Assembly (NCBI GenBank): GCA_021296475.1
Contig: JAGWAJ010000021.1
Location: 13,922-49,533, forward strand
Direction: 5' to 3'
Length of the DNA: 35,612 nucleotides
Source: Acidobacteriota bacterium
GTDB taxonomy: Bacteria > Acidobacteriota > Vicinamibacteria > Vicinamibacterales > UBA8438
Position numbers and translations under genes: made by a program
Notes under the pieces: model-generated
Seen by the model: only the letters and a program-made list of their open reading frames with translations
Databases searched by the model: none
Told to the model about the DNA's origin: nothing
Part shown: piece by piece, positions 8,199 to 14,456 of the stretch
How positions within the stretch are numbered: the stretch's first letter is position 1
Layout: every line of letters begins with the position of its first letter

Positions 8199-9058
8199 GC
8201 GAGGTACTTGCCGACGATCGGCGCCAGCGCCCGGCGGGCCTCCTCCGAGACCGCTTCGGGACGGGTGATGATCGCGGTGGCCAGGGCCGTGCCGCACTCG
8301 CAGCCGCGCTCGATCGGAAGGCTCCCCACGATGCCGCGAATCACGCGCCGCGCGGTCTCGGCGTTGTGCTGAAGAGTCTCGATCACCATCTCCACCGACA
8401 CGTTGTCGTGATCCGGATGCCAGCAGTCGTAGTCGGTGACGAGGGCCAGCGTGGAGAAGCAGATCTCCGCCTCCCGCGCCAGCTTCGCCTCCTGCAGGTT
8501 CGTCATTCCGATGACATCCATGCCCCACGAGCGGTAGAGCCGCGACTCGGCCAGGGTCGAGAACTGCGGGCCCTCCATGCAGACGTAGGTGCCGCCGCGG
8601 TGCACGCTCGCCCCCGCCCCTTCCGCGGCCTCGGCCGCCAGCGTGCTCAACGCGGGGCAGACCGGATGCGCGAACGAAACGTGCGCGACGAGCCCGTTGC
8701 CGAAGAAGGTGCCGACGCGGCCCCGGGTCCGGTCGAGAAACTGGTCCGGCACGACGATGTCCTCGGGCCGGTACCTCTCCTGCAGGCTGCCCACCGCGCT
8801 CGCCGACACGACCCACTCGACCCCGAGCGTCTTGAACCCGTAGATGTTCGCGCGGAAGTTGAGCTCGGTGGGCAGCAGTCGGTGGCCCGCGCCGTGCCGC
8901 GCCAGAAACGCGACCGGCCGGCCGCCGAGCCGTCCGAGCACGTAGGGGGCCGACGGCGGACCGAACGGCGTGTCGACCACGCGCTCCTCCCGGTCGGACA
9001 GATCGGCCATCTCGTAAATGCCGCTGCCGCCGATCACGCCGATGCGCACGGGGTCCAT
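8195..9058 (-). CDS. mtnP: S-methyl-5'-thioadenosine phosphorylase
   Basis: Splits methylthioadenosine into adenine and methylthioribose-1-phosphate in methionine salvage and polyamine by-product recycling. The 287-residue product has the phosphate loop GVIGGSGIYE near the N terminus, FLARHGAGHRLLPTELNFRAN, the purine-site stretch YVCMEGPQFSTLAES, then GMTNLQEAKLAREAEICFST and TDYDCWH. The last two distinguish MtnP from ordinary purine nucleoside phosphorylases. The ATG at 9056-9058 is chosen because a GGGAG lies six bases upstream. A GTG 15 bases earlier is in frame but would put that ribosome site inside the gene. The upstream gap is filled by one copy of the dispersed 88-bp repeat. No mtnA or other salvage gene is in the window. 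Confidence 0.92.
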   Translation of the reverse strand: MDPVRIGVIGGSGIYEMADLSDREERVVDTPFGPPSAPYVLGRLGGRPVAFLARHGAGHRLLPTELNFRANIYGFKTLGVEWVVSASAVGSLQERYRPEDIVVPDQFLDRTRGRVGTFFGNGLVAHVSFAHPVCPALSTLAAEAAEGAGASVHRGGTYVCMEGPQFSTLAESRLYRSWGMDVIGMTNLQEAKLAREAEICFSTLALVTDYDCWHPDHDNVSVEMVIETLQHNAETARRVIRGIVGSLPIERGCECGTALATAIITRPEAVSEEARRALAPIVGKYLA

Positions 9059-9076
9059 CACCTGCTCCCGCACGGG

Positions 9077-9163
9077 CTGGCCCGGGAAATCGTCGCCCGC
9101 GGCTCCGATTCCCGCCCAGCCGTGCCTGCAGGAGCCCGCACCGTTCTACGGCGCAGACTCCTG
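9077..9163 (-). repeat. Dispersed hairpin repeat, copy 1 (overlaps epimerase 3' end)
   Basis: In gene orientation it begins with an imperfect palindrome (9129-9163) whose arms match at 9 of 11 positions around a CCGTAGAACGG core. A spacer follows with CGGAGCCG, GGCGACGA and GGGCCAG, aligning with the other copies. The epimerase gene runs into the hairpin: CAGGAGTCTGCGCCG encodes its last residues QESAP, and the core supplies the TAG stop (9146-9148). The spacer ends 18 bases before the mtnP ATG. No T-run follows the hairpin, so a classical intrinsic terminator is not indicated. Confidence 0.8.
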
Positions 9164-9565
9164 GCGGCGTACCTGCTTCAACTCGACGAGCACGCCGTGG
9201 GCGCTCGCCGGATGGATGAAGGCGACCAGCGCCCCCTCCGCCCCCTCCCGGGGCTCCGTGTCGATGAGCTTCGCGCCGCGCGCCGCCACCGCCCGGAGCG
9301 CCGCGCGAATGTCGTCGACGCGCAGCGTCAGGTGGTGCAGCCCGGGCCCGCGGCGCGTGAGGTAGCGCCCGATCGGGCCGCTTTCGGAGGTCGACTCGAG
9401 CAGCTCCAGCGATGCCGACCCGACGCGCAGGAAGTGCGCCCGCACCCCCTGGCTGGGAACCTCTTCCGTCGCCTCCACCTCGATCCCCAGGGCCTCGCGA
9501 TAGAACGCGAGCGCCTCGCCCAGATCGCCCACGGCAATGCCGACGTGGTCCAGAACCGCCTTCAC
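9146..9565 (-). CDS. mce: Methylmalonyl-CoA epimerase
   Basis: Interconverts (S)- and (R)-methylmalonyl-CoA between propionyl-CoA carboxylase and the B12-dependent mutase. The 139-residue protein has the two paired beta-alpha-beta-beta-beta modules of the vicinal-oxygen-chelate fold. Likely metal ligands are H7 in LDHVGIAV, H77 or H78 in GLHHLTLRV and E128 in HGVLVELKQ. Family members normally end just after this VEL motif. Here eight extra residues (VRRQESAP) and the TAG stop come mostly from the dispersed hairpin repeat. The GTG start at 9563-9565 overlaps the meaB stop (GTGA), which fixes the start. Pairing with meaB strongly supports the call. Confidence 0.93.
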   Translation of the reverse strand: MKAVLDHVGIAVGDLGEALAFYREALGIEVEATEEVPSQGVRAHFLRVGSASLELLESTSESGPIGRYLTRRGPGLHHLTLRVDDIRAALRAVAARGAKLIDTEPREGAEGALVAFIHPASAHGVLVELKQVRRQESAP

Positions 9566-10569
9566 CCCGTCTCTCCCGTCCTCTCTGCCGCGGAGCGCGA
9601 TCCGCCGCCGGCCGCGCCGGCCGCGCCGGGCGCCGCGACCCGCGCGCTCGCCAGCGCCCGATGGAGAATGGCGTCGGCCTCACGGTACGGATCGCTCTTC
9701 CCGCCGACGATGCGCTCCACCGCGGTGTCGATCGGCGCCGCGCCGACGGCGTCCAGGAACCGGTCCGTCAACGCGGCGCGCAGCCGCAGGCGGGTCCGAT
9801 CCGCCCGGCGGCTGCCTCGATCGCGCGCCCCGTGCGCCAGCGCATCGATCCTCCGGACGAGCGGGGCGACGCCGGCTCCGGTCGACGCCTGCGTCTTGCA
9901 CACCGCCGGCCGGTCCGCGCCCGGACTCTCCTGGAGCGCCAGCATGGCCTCGATCTCGGCCACCGCGCGGTCCGCGCCGTCGCGGTCCGCCTTGTTGACG
10001 ACGAAGATGTCGGCGATCTCCATGATCCCGGCCTTGAGCGCCTGCACGTCGTCCCCCGTGCCCGGCACCGTCACGACGACGGACACGTCGGCCGTGCGGG
10101 CGATGTCGACCTCCCCCTGGCCCACGCCGACCGTCTCGATCACGACCACGTCGTGGCCGGCCGCGTCGAGCACCAGCACGGCGTCGCCGGTCGCCTGCGC
10201 GAGACCGCCGAGGTGGCCGCGCGTGGCCATGCTGCGCACGTAGACACCGGAATCGCCGGCGTGCGCCTGCATGCGCACCCGGTCCCCGAGGACCGCTCCG
10301 CCGGTGAACGGGCTGGTCGGGTCGACCGCGACGACGCCGACACGCTCGCCCGCACGGCGCCACTCCGCCGTCAACCGGTCGACGAGCGTGCTCTTGCCGA
10401 CCCCCGGCGCCCCCGTCAATCCGACCACCCGCGCCCGGCCCGCGCGGCCGAACAGGGGGCCGAGCAATGGAGCGGTCGCCGCCGTCTCGTCCTCGACGAC
10501 CGAGATGGCGCGGGCGATGGCGCGCTGGTCGCCCGCGACCACCCGCTGCGCGAGGTCTTCGTACGTCAC
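9562..10569 (-). CDS. meaB: Methylmalonyl-CoA mutase-protecting G-protein chaperone MeaB
   Basis: A 335-residue SIMIBI-class GTPase of the MeaB/ArgK family, which gates B12 loading and protects methylmalonyl-CoA mutase. Walker A is GAPGVGKS at 53-60. Later come VVAVDPTSPFTGGAVLGDR, METVGVGQGE-type switch residues (VIETVGVGQGEVDIA) and the guanine-specificity NKAD. The start is the GTG at 10567-10569, overlapping the acyl-CoA dehydrogenase stop in a GTGA; this leaves five residues before the conserved LAQRVVAGD. The frame stays open upstream, but only through the dispersed repeat. The C terminus is an Ala/Gly-rich tail of about 25 residues. The mutase itself is not in the window. Confidence 0.93.
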   Translation of the reverse strand: MTYEDLAQRVVAGDQRAIARAISVVEDETAATAPLLGPLFGRAGRARVVGLTGAPGVGKSTLVDRLTAEWRRAGERVGVVAVDPTSPFTGGAVLGDRVRMQAHAGDSGVYVRSMATRGHLGGLAQATGDAVLVLDAAGHDVVVIETVGVGQGEVDIARTADVSVVVTVPGTGDDVQALKAGIMEIADIFVVNKADRDGADRAVAEIEAMLALQESPGADRPAVCKTQASTGAGVAPLVRRIDALAHGARDRGSRRADRTRLRLRAALTDRFLDAVGAAPIDTAVERIVGGKSDPYREADAILHRALASARVAAPGAAGAAGGGSRSAAERTGETG

Positions 10570-11810
10570 CTCGAGGCTGGCCCACCAATCGTCGCCTGGC
10601 GGCTCCGCTCGGCGCCCGACCCCTCCGACACGAGTCCGCGCCGTTCTCCGGCAACAGACTCGTGGGCGGGCGCATCGAGGTACTGACGGGCGATCACGAG
10701 GCGCTGGATCTCGCTCGTGCCTTCCCCGATGGTCAGCAGCTTCACGTCGCGGTAGAGCTTCTCCGCCGGATAGTCCTTGACGAATCCGTAGCCGCCGTGA
10801 ATCTGCACGCACTCCTCGGCCGCGCGCACCGCCGTCTCGCTCGCCCGGAGCTTGGCCATCGACGACTCGCGCGTGGTCCGCTCTCCGCGGTCCTTCAGAT
10901 AGGCGGCCCGGTAGGTGAGCAGCCGGGCCGCCTCGATCTCCGTCGCCATGTTCGCGAGCTTCCACTGGATGGCCTGGAACGCGCCGATCGGCCGGCCGAA
11001 CTGCCGGCGCTCCACCGCGTGCCGGCGAGCTGCGTCGAACGCCCCCTGGGCGAGTCCCACCGCGACCGCCGCGATGCCGATGCGGCCCGCGTCGAGCACC
11101 TGCATCGCGTTCACGAACCCCTGCCCCTCTGTTCCGAGCAGGGCGCCGTCGGTCAAGCGGCAATCGTCGAAGCGCAGCTCCGCGGTCTCCGTGGCGCGCA
11201 TGCCGAGCTTGTTCTCCTTCCGGCCGACCGTCATGCCGGCCGCGTCCCGCTCGACGATGAAGGCCGAGATCCCGTGGCGGCCGCGCGCCGGATCGGTGAC
11301 CGCCATCACGACCGTGAACCCGGCGACGCCGCCGTGCGTGACGAAGACCTTCGCCCCGTCGACCCGCCAGCCCCCCGCCACGCGCGCCGCCGTCGTGCGG
11401 ATCGCCCCCGCGTCGCTTCCGGCGTCCGGCTCGGTCAGCGCCCACGCGCCGAGACACTCGCCCCGCGCCAACGGCCCCAGGGCGTGCTCCCGCTGCGCTT
11501 CCGAGCCGAAGCGGTGGACGTGGGCCGCACACAGGCCGTTGTGCGCCGCCACCGCGAGGGCGATGGTGGGATCCACCCGGGCCAGCTCCTCGATGCAGAT
11601 GCAGTAGTCGAGGGCGGACATGCCGGCCCCGCCGTAGCGCTCCGGGAACTGGATCCCGAGCAGTCCGAGGGCGCCGAGCTTCGGGAGGAGCTCCATCGGA
11701 AACCGCTGCGCCTCGTCCCGGACCATGACATTCGGCGCAATCTCACCCTCGGCGAACTCCCGCACCGCGCGCCGGGTGACGCGCTCCGCCTCGCTCGGCC
11801 GGAAGTCCAT
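10566..11810 (-). CDS. Acyl-CoA dehydrogenase with a repeat-encoded C-terminal tail
   Basis: A 414-residue flavoprotein oxidising acyl-CoA to 2-enoyl-CoA. The FAD/substrate motif is LTEPDAGSDAGAIRTTA, followed by QFGRPIGAFQAIQWKLA and IHGGYGFVKDYPAEKLYRD. The likely catalytic base is E363 in IGEGTSEIQ, the position used by short- and medium-chain enzymes. Homologues typically stop after the ARQYLD-like end, here residue 379. This gene reads on for 35 more residues, almost all encoded by a copy of the dispersed hairpin repeat, and stops in the GTGA that starts meaB. ATG at 11808-11810 is preferred from alignment memory of MDFxxS starts; its ribosome site is weak. Substrate is uncertain; propionate, branched-chain or fatty-acid breakdown would all fit meaB and mce. 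Confidence 0.92.
   Translation of the reverse strand: MDFRPSEAERVTRRAVREFAEGEIAPNVMVRDEAQRFPMELLPKLGALGLLGIQFPERYGGAGMSALDYCICIEELARVDPTIALAVAAHNGLCAAHVHRFGSEAQREHALGPLARGECLGAWALTEPDAGSDAGAIRTTAARVAGGWRVDGAKVFVTHGGVAGFTVVMAVTDPARGRHGISAFIVERDAAGMTVGRKENKLGMRATETAELRFDDCRLTDGALLGTEGQGFVNAMQVLDAGRIGIAAVAVGLAQGAFDAARRHAVERRQFGRPIGAFQAIQWKLANMATEIEAARLLTYRAAYLKDRGERTTRESSMAKLRASETAVRAAEECVQIHGGYGFVKDYPAEKLYRDVKLLTIGEGTSEIQRLVIARQYLDAPAHESVAGERRGLVSEGSGAERSRQATIGGPASR
10577..10664 (-). repeat. Dispersed hairpin repeat, copy 2 (inside the acyl-CoA dehydrogenase 3' end)
   Basis: A diverged hairpin (10629-10664) with eight perfect pairs, CACGAGTC against GACTCGTG, encloses a CCGGAGAACGG core that has lost the TAG of the other copies. 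The spacer is nearly identical to that of the 12.7-kb copy over CGGAGCCGYCAGGCGACGAW and the following TGGTGGGCCAG. The dehydrogenase frame runs through the whole unit. The repeat ends seven bases before the overlapping TGA/GTG junction with meaB. Confidence 0.8.
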
Positions 11811-12004
11811 GGCGTCGGACTCTATCACACCGATTTCGCGTTCCCGGGCGGCTGCGGGCCCGGTCCCCACGGCTCGGCGGCGGTCGGTTCGGGGTCCGCG
11901 CGCGAAGGCCCGCTGTGGCGGATCTGCGCCACCCCAACGTGGCATTCCAACACGGTCCCCGGCCGTAACGGCACGGAACGGGACCGCGGGTGGCAGCGGG
12001 AGAG
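11811..12004. other. 194-bp gap with two inverted repeats, upstream of the acyl-CoA dehydrogenase
   Basis: No coding sequence is evident. It holds two inverted repeats. One is GTGGCG-N6-CGCCAC at 11915-11932, a compact palindrome that could be an operator. The other is CGGTCCC...GGGACCG at 11953-11986, just after the stop of the upstream secreted-protein gene, which could be an RNA hairpin though no T-run follows. No convincing -35/-10 pair was found. The gap length suggests the dehydrogenase-meaB-mce operon has its own promoter here. Confidence 0.4.
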
Positions 12005-12529
12005 CTACTGGGGAGCGAACGACTCGACAAGCTCCAGATTCACCAGGATCTGGCCGCTCCCCGGCACGAAGGCCCCGATGTACGCCTCGTAGAGCTCCTG
12101 GACCTCCGCCGGGAACGCCTCGTTGAGGATCCGCGACACGGAGTAGTCGGCATCTTCGACCGCCGGATCGATCATCGAGACGTACAGGGTGGACCCGTTC
12201 AGGCCGGGCTCTTCGGCGCGGTAGACTCGCCAGCCTGCCGCCTGCTCGCGCCGGTCGGCATCGTCGGTCTCGGCCAGGGCGGCCCCGAGACGGCGGATCA
12301 CGCGCTCGTAGTCCGAGGTGCTCCCAGACTGCACGTAGTTGAGGATCATGCCGGCCGGGGCGTCGAACACCCGCTCCGGCGGCGGAGGGTCCGCGTCCGG
12401 TTGCGCGGCCGCCGTCACGGAAGGGATCGCCAGCGCGAGCAACGCGCCCAGCCCGGTTGCGGCGCCGAGCGCGGCCACCGCCCAGACCGGCCGGCAGCGG
12501 ATCTCGCGCGTCAGCATGGAACGCGTCAT
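12005..12529 (-). CDS. Secreted protein of unknown function, paralogue B
   Basis: A 174-residue product with an N-terminal signal peptide: basic start (MTRSMLTREIRCR), a hydrophobic stretch near residues 16-38 and a likely cleavage after TAAA before QPD. The mature part of about 130 residues has a predictable beta-alpha-beta-beta-alpha pattern. A strand around GMILNYVQSG leads to helix TSDYERVIRRLGAALAE, then strands GWRVYRAEE and TLYVSMIDP, then helix SRILNEAFPAEVQELYEAY. This resembles the dimeric ferredoxin-like (ABM/NIPSNAP) fold, an inference. It is clearly paralogous to the next gene upstream, sharing SDYExV, GWxV, IDP, NExFPxE and NLxLV. A G-rich run precedes the ATG. No known family is recognised. 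Confidence 0.8.
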   Translation of the reverse strand: MTRSMLTREIRCRPVWAVAALGAATGLGALLALAIPSVTAAAQPDADPPPPERVFDAPAGMILNYVQSGSTSDYERVIRRLGAALAETDDADRREQAAGWRVYRAEEPGLNGSTLYVSMIDPAVEDADYSVSRILNEAFPAEVQELYEAYIGAFVPGSGQILVNLELVESFAPQ

Positions 12530-12582
12530 GCCCACCCCCCCAATGCGCTGCCGCTGCGCTGCCGTGTGGGGCACACGAGAGC

Positions 12583-12614
12583 GGCGGCCCTGCATCCGCC
12601 GACGCAGGGCCGCC
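12583..12614 (-). repeat. Perfect 11-bp stem hairpin upstream of secreted paralogue B
   Basis: GGCGGCCCTGC at 12583-12593 pairs perfectly with GCAGGGCCGCC at 12604-12614 around a 10-base loop. It lies directly beyond hairpin repeat copy 3 and about 55 bases before the ATG of the downstream secreted-protein gene. No T-run follows in transcription direction. It could slow or protect the transcript between the two paralogues, or mark a transcript boundary. Confidence 0.6.
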
Positions 12615-12663
12615 CAACCAACCCTTCCAGGAGTCTGCACCGTTCTACGGCGCAGAATCCTGG
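12612..12663 (-). repeat. Dispersed hairpin repeat, copy 3 (truncated spacer)
   Basis: The hairpin at 12627-12663 pairs CCAGGAGTCTGC with GCAGAATCCTGG at 11 of 12 positions around the CCGTAGAACGG core. The spacer is truncated after GGGTTGGTTGGGC and runs into a separate strong hairpin. The unit is a direct repeat of the adjacent copy 4, offset by exactly 85 bases. Confidence 0.85.
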
Positions 12664-12748
12664 CCCACCATTCGTCGCCTGACGGCTCCGCCTGGTGCCC
12701 AACCAACCCTGCTAGGATTCTGCACCGTTCTACGGCGCAGAATCCTAG
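12660..12748 (-). repeat. Dispersed hairpin repeat, copy 4 (supplies the stop of secreted paralogue A)
   Basis: The hairpin at 12712-12748 is perfect: CTAGGATTCTGC pairs with GCAGAATCCTAG around the CCGTAGAACGG core. A full spacer follows to the GGGCCAG end, shared with copy 3. The first bases of the hairpin, CTAG, give the TAG stop (12745-12747) of the upstream secreted-protein gene, so the repeat begins exactly at that gene's last sense codon. Confidence 0.85.
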
Positions 12749-13239
12749 AACTCGCGCACCAACTGGAGATTGACCGGGAGCTGCTTGACCTGGCCGTCGG
12801 TGAACGAGCCGTTGTAGGTGTTGAAGAGCCGCTCGATCTCGCCCGGGAAGACCTCGTTCATGATGGTGGCGGCCGCGTAGTTGGCGCCGGCCTGCACCGG
12901 ATCGATGACCCAGACGTACGGTACGGCGCCCTGTCCCGTGAAGTCCTGCGACGCCTTGAAGACCTTCCACCCGCTCGCCTGATCCTGGCGGCCCGGCACC
13001 TCGCTCCGCTGGAGAGCGTCGCTCAGCCTCCCCATGACGCCCTCGTAGTCCGACTGGGAGGCCGGCTTCACGAAGTGGAACATGATGGCGGCGTTGCCGC
13101 TGAACGTCACCTGGGGCTGGGCCTCCGCCGGCTGCGACGTGAGGAAACCACCCAGGAGCACGCCTGCTGCCAGAGTCACCGCGAATGCGCCGCCCATCAC
13201 GATGCGCCGAACCGACTGCTGCTTGCGGATATCACGCAT
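12745..13239 (-). CDS. Secreted protein of unknown function, paralogue A
   Basis: A 164-residue product with a strong ribosome site (GGGGAGGAA, 7 bases before the ATG at 13237-13239). Its signal peptide is MRDIRKQQSVRRIVMGG, then a hydrophobic core to about residue 35, with probable cleavage after AEA before QPQ. The mature domain shows the same order of elements as the downstream paralogue: MFHFVKPASQSDYEGVMGRL, SGWKVFKA, YVWVIDPV, TIMNEVFPGEIERLF and a final NLQLV. The aromatic-rich strand MFHFVK and the IDP motif could line a ligand pocket if the fold is ferredoxin-like, but this is inference. The stop codon is donated by the hairpin repeat. It lies 65 bases after hemW reads in, so it may have its own promoter. 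Confidence 0.82.
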   Translation of the reverse strand: MRDIRKQQSVRRIVMGGAFAVTLAAGVLLGGFLTSQPAEAQPQVTFSGNAAIMFHFVKPASQSDYEGVMGRLSDALQRSEVPGRQDQASGWKVFKASQDFTGQGAVPYVWVIDPVQAGANYAAATIMNEVFPGEIERLFNTYNGSFTDGQVKQLPVNLQLVREF

Positions 13240-13304
13240 GTCTCGTTCCTCCCCTGGATCGCAACCCTGCCCCACAGAGCGGCATACTTTAGCGTACACG
13301 GCGC

Positions 13305-14456
13305 CTAGACGAAAGCCTGCATCACCTCGTTGGCAAGCAGCATCCCGCGCCGCGAGAGCCGCAGCCGTTCCGCGTCGGCGGCCAGCAATCCCGCGTCGAG
13401 GAAGGACTGCAGACGGACGCCGTAGCGGCCCATGACGTCGACCCCGTAGCGACCCCGAATCGCGCCCAGGTCGATCCCCTCCGTCAGCCGCAACCCCATG
13501 AACAGGGCATCGCCGAGCCGCTCCGCGGACGGCAACGTCCGCCGCTCCTGCGCCGTGGTCTCGCCGCGCGCGACGGCGTCGACGTAGCGCGCCGTCTCGG
13601 ACACGTTGCGCCACCGCCACCCGCCCCGCCTCGAGTGCGCGCCGCAGCCGAAGCCGAGCCACTCGCCGTCCTGCCAGTACTTGAGGTTGTGCCGCGAGCG
13701 CCGGCCGGGGCGCGCCACGTTGGAAATCTCGTACTGGCCCAGACCGGCCGCATCGGTCCGCGCGAGCGCGTCGAGGTACATCGCCGCGGCGTCGTCGTCG
13801 GGCGCCTGCGACCAGCCGCTGCGCGCCATCTCGTCCCGCAACGGGGCGTTCGGATACACCTCGAGGAGGTACAGCGAGGCATGGTCCGGGGCCAGAGCGC
13901 AGAGCCGGTCGACCGATGCGGCGCACTCGCCGCGCCTCTGCGCCGGCAGCCAGAGCATCAGGTCCAGGCTGACGTCGTCGCAGCCCGCCGCGCCGTCCGC
14001 CGAGTGCCCCCGGCCGAGGCGCGCCAGCTCGCGGTCGTCGAACGACTGCACGCCGATGCTCAGGCGCGTCACCCCGGCATCGCGCACCGCCGACACGTAG
14101 TCGACGGTGACCGTCTCCGGGTTCATCTCGAGCGTCACCTCGGCGCCCGGCCGCACCGCGAACGCCTCGCGGCACGCATCCACGATGCGGGCGACCTCCG
14201 GCGGCGCCAGCAGCGAGGGCGTGCCCCCGCCGAAGTAGATCGTGTCGGCGGCGGAACCGTCGCCGGCCCGCGCGATCTCCGCCGCCAGCGCGGCGACGTA
14301 GCGGCGCTTCAGCTCGCGGTCGAGCAACCCGCGGTTGAAGTTGCAGTAGTTGCAGATCGACGCGCAGAACGGGACGTGGAGGTAGAGCCCCAGGTCGCCG
14401 TTCGGGCCGGCGTCGAACCGGCCTGCGGTGCGGCGGGGGGACGCTCCGGGCCTCAC
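13305..14456 (-). CDS. hemW: Radical SAM coproporphyrinogen-oxidase-like protein HemW
   Basis: A 383-residue radical SAM protein. The cluster motif is C31-x3-C35-x2-C38 in HVPFCASICNYCNF. GGGTPS follows at about 76-81, then EMNPETVT, RLSIGVQSFDD and the HemW C-terminal domain (YEISNVARPGRRSRHNLKYW, GFGCGAHS). HemW proteins bind heme and are thought to act as heme chaperones; they lack the extra cysteine of true HemN, as here. An oddity is that the segment after LGRGHSADGAAG is about nine residues shorter than in homologues, which normally have a full helix before the SLDLM strand. The GTG start at 14454-14456 overlaps the upstream AAA+ gene (GTGA). Family members are about 370-400 residues long. 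Confidence 0.9.
   Translation of the reverse strand: MRPGASPRRTAGRFDAGPNGDLGLYLHVPFCASICNYCNFNRGLLDRELKRRYVAALAAEIARAGDGSAADTIYFGGGTPSLLAPPEVARIVDACREAFAVRPGAEVTLEMNPETVTVDYVSAVRDAGVTRLSIGVQSFDDRELARLGRGHSADGAAGCDDVSLDLMLWLPAQRRGECAASVDRLCALAPDHASLYLLEVYPNAPLRDEMARSGWSQAPDDDAAAMYLDALARTDAAGLGQYEISNVARPGRRSRHNLKYWQDGEWLGFGCGAHSRRGGWRWRNVSETARYVDAVARGETTAQERRTLPSAERLGDALFMGLRLTEGIDLGAIRGRYGVDVMGRYGVRLQSFLDAGLLAADAERLRLSRRGMLLANEVMQAFV

Noticed and set aside
9077-12748. Insertion sequences or transposon remnants
   Set aside because: The repeat units are only about 88 bp and encode no transposase. No target-site duplications could be recognised. They are recorded as dispersed repeats instead.
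12712-12748. Intrinsic (Rho-independent) terminator
   Set aside because: The stem is strong, but no T-run follows in transcription direction in any copy, and in copies 1 and 2 the next gene starts immediately after.
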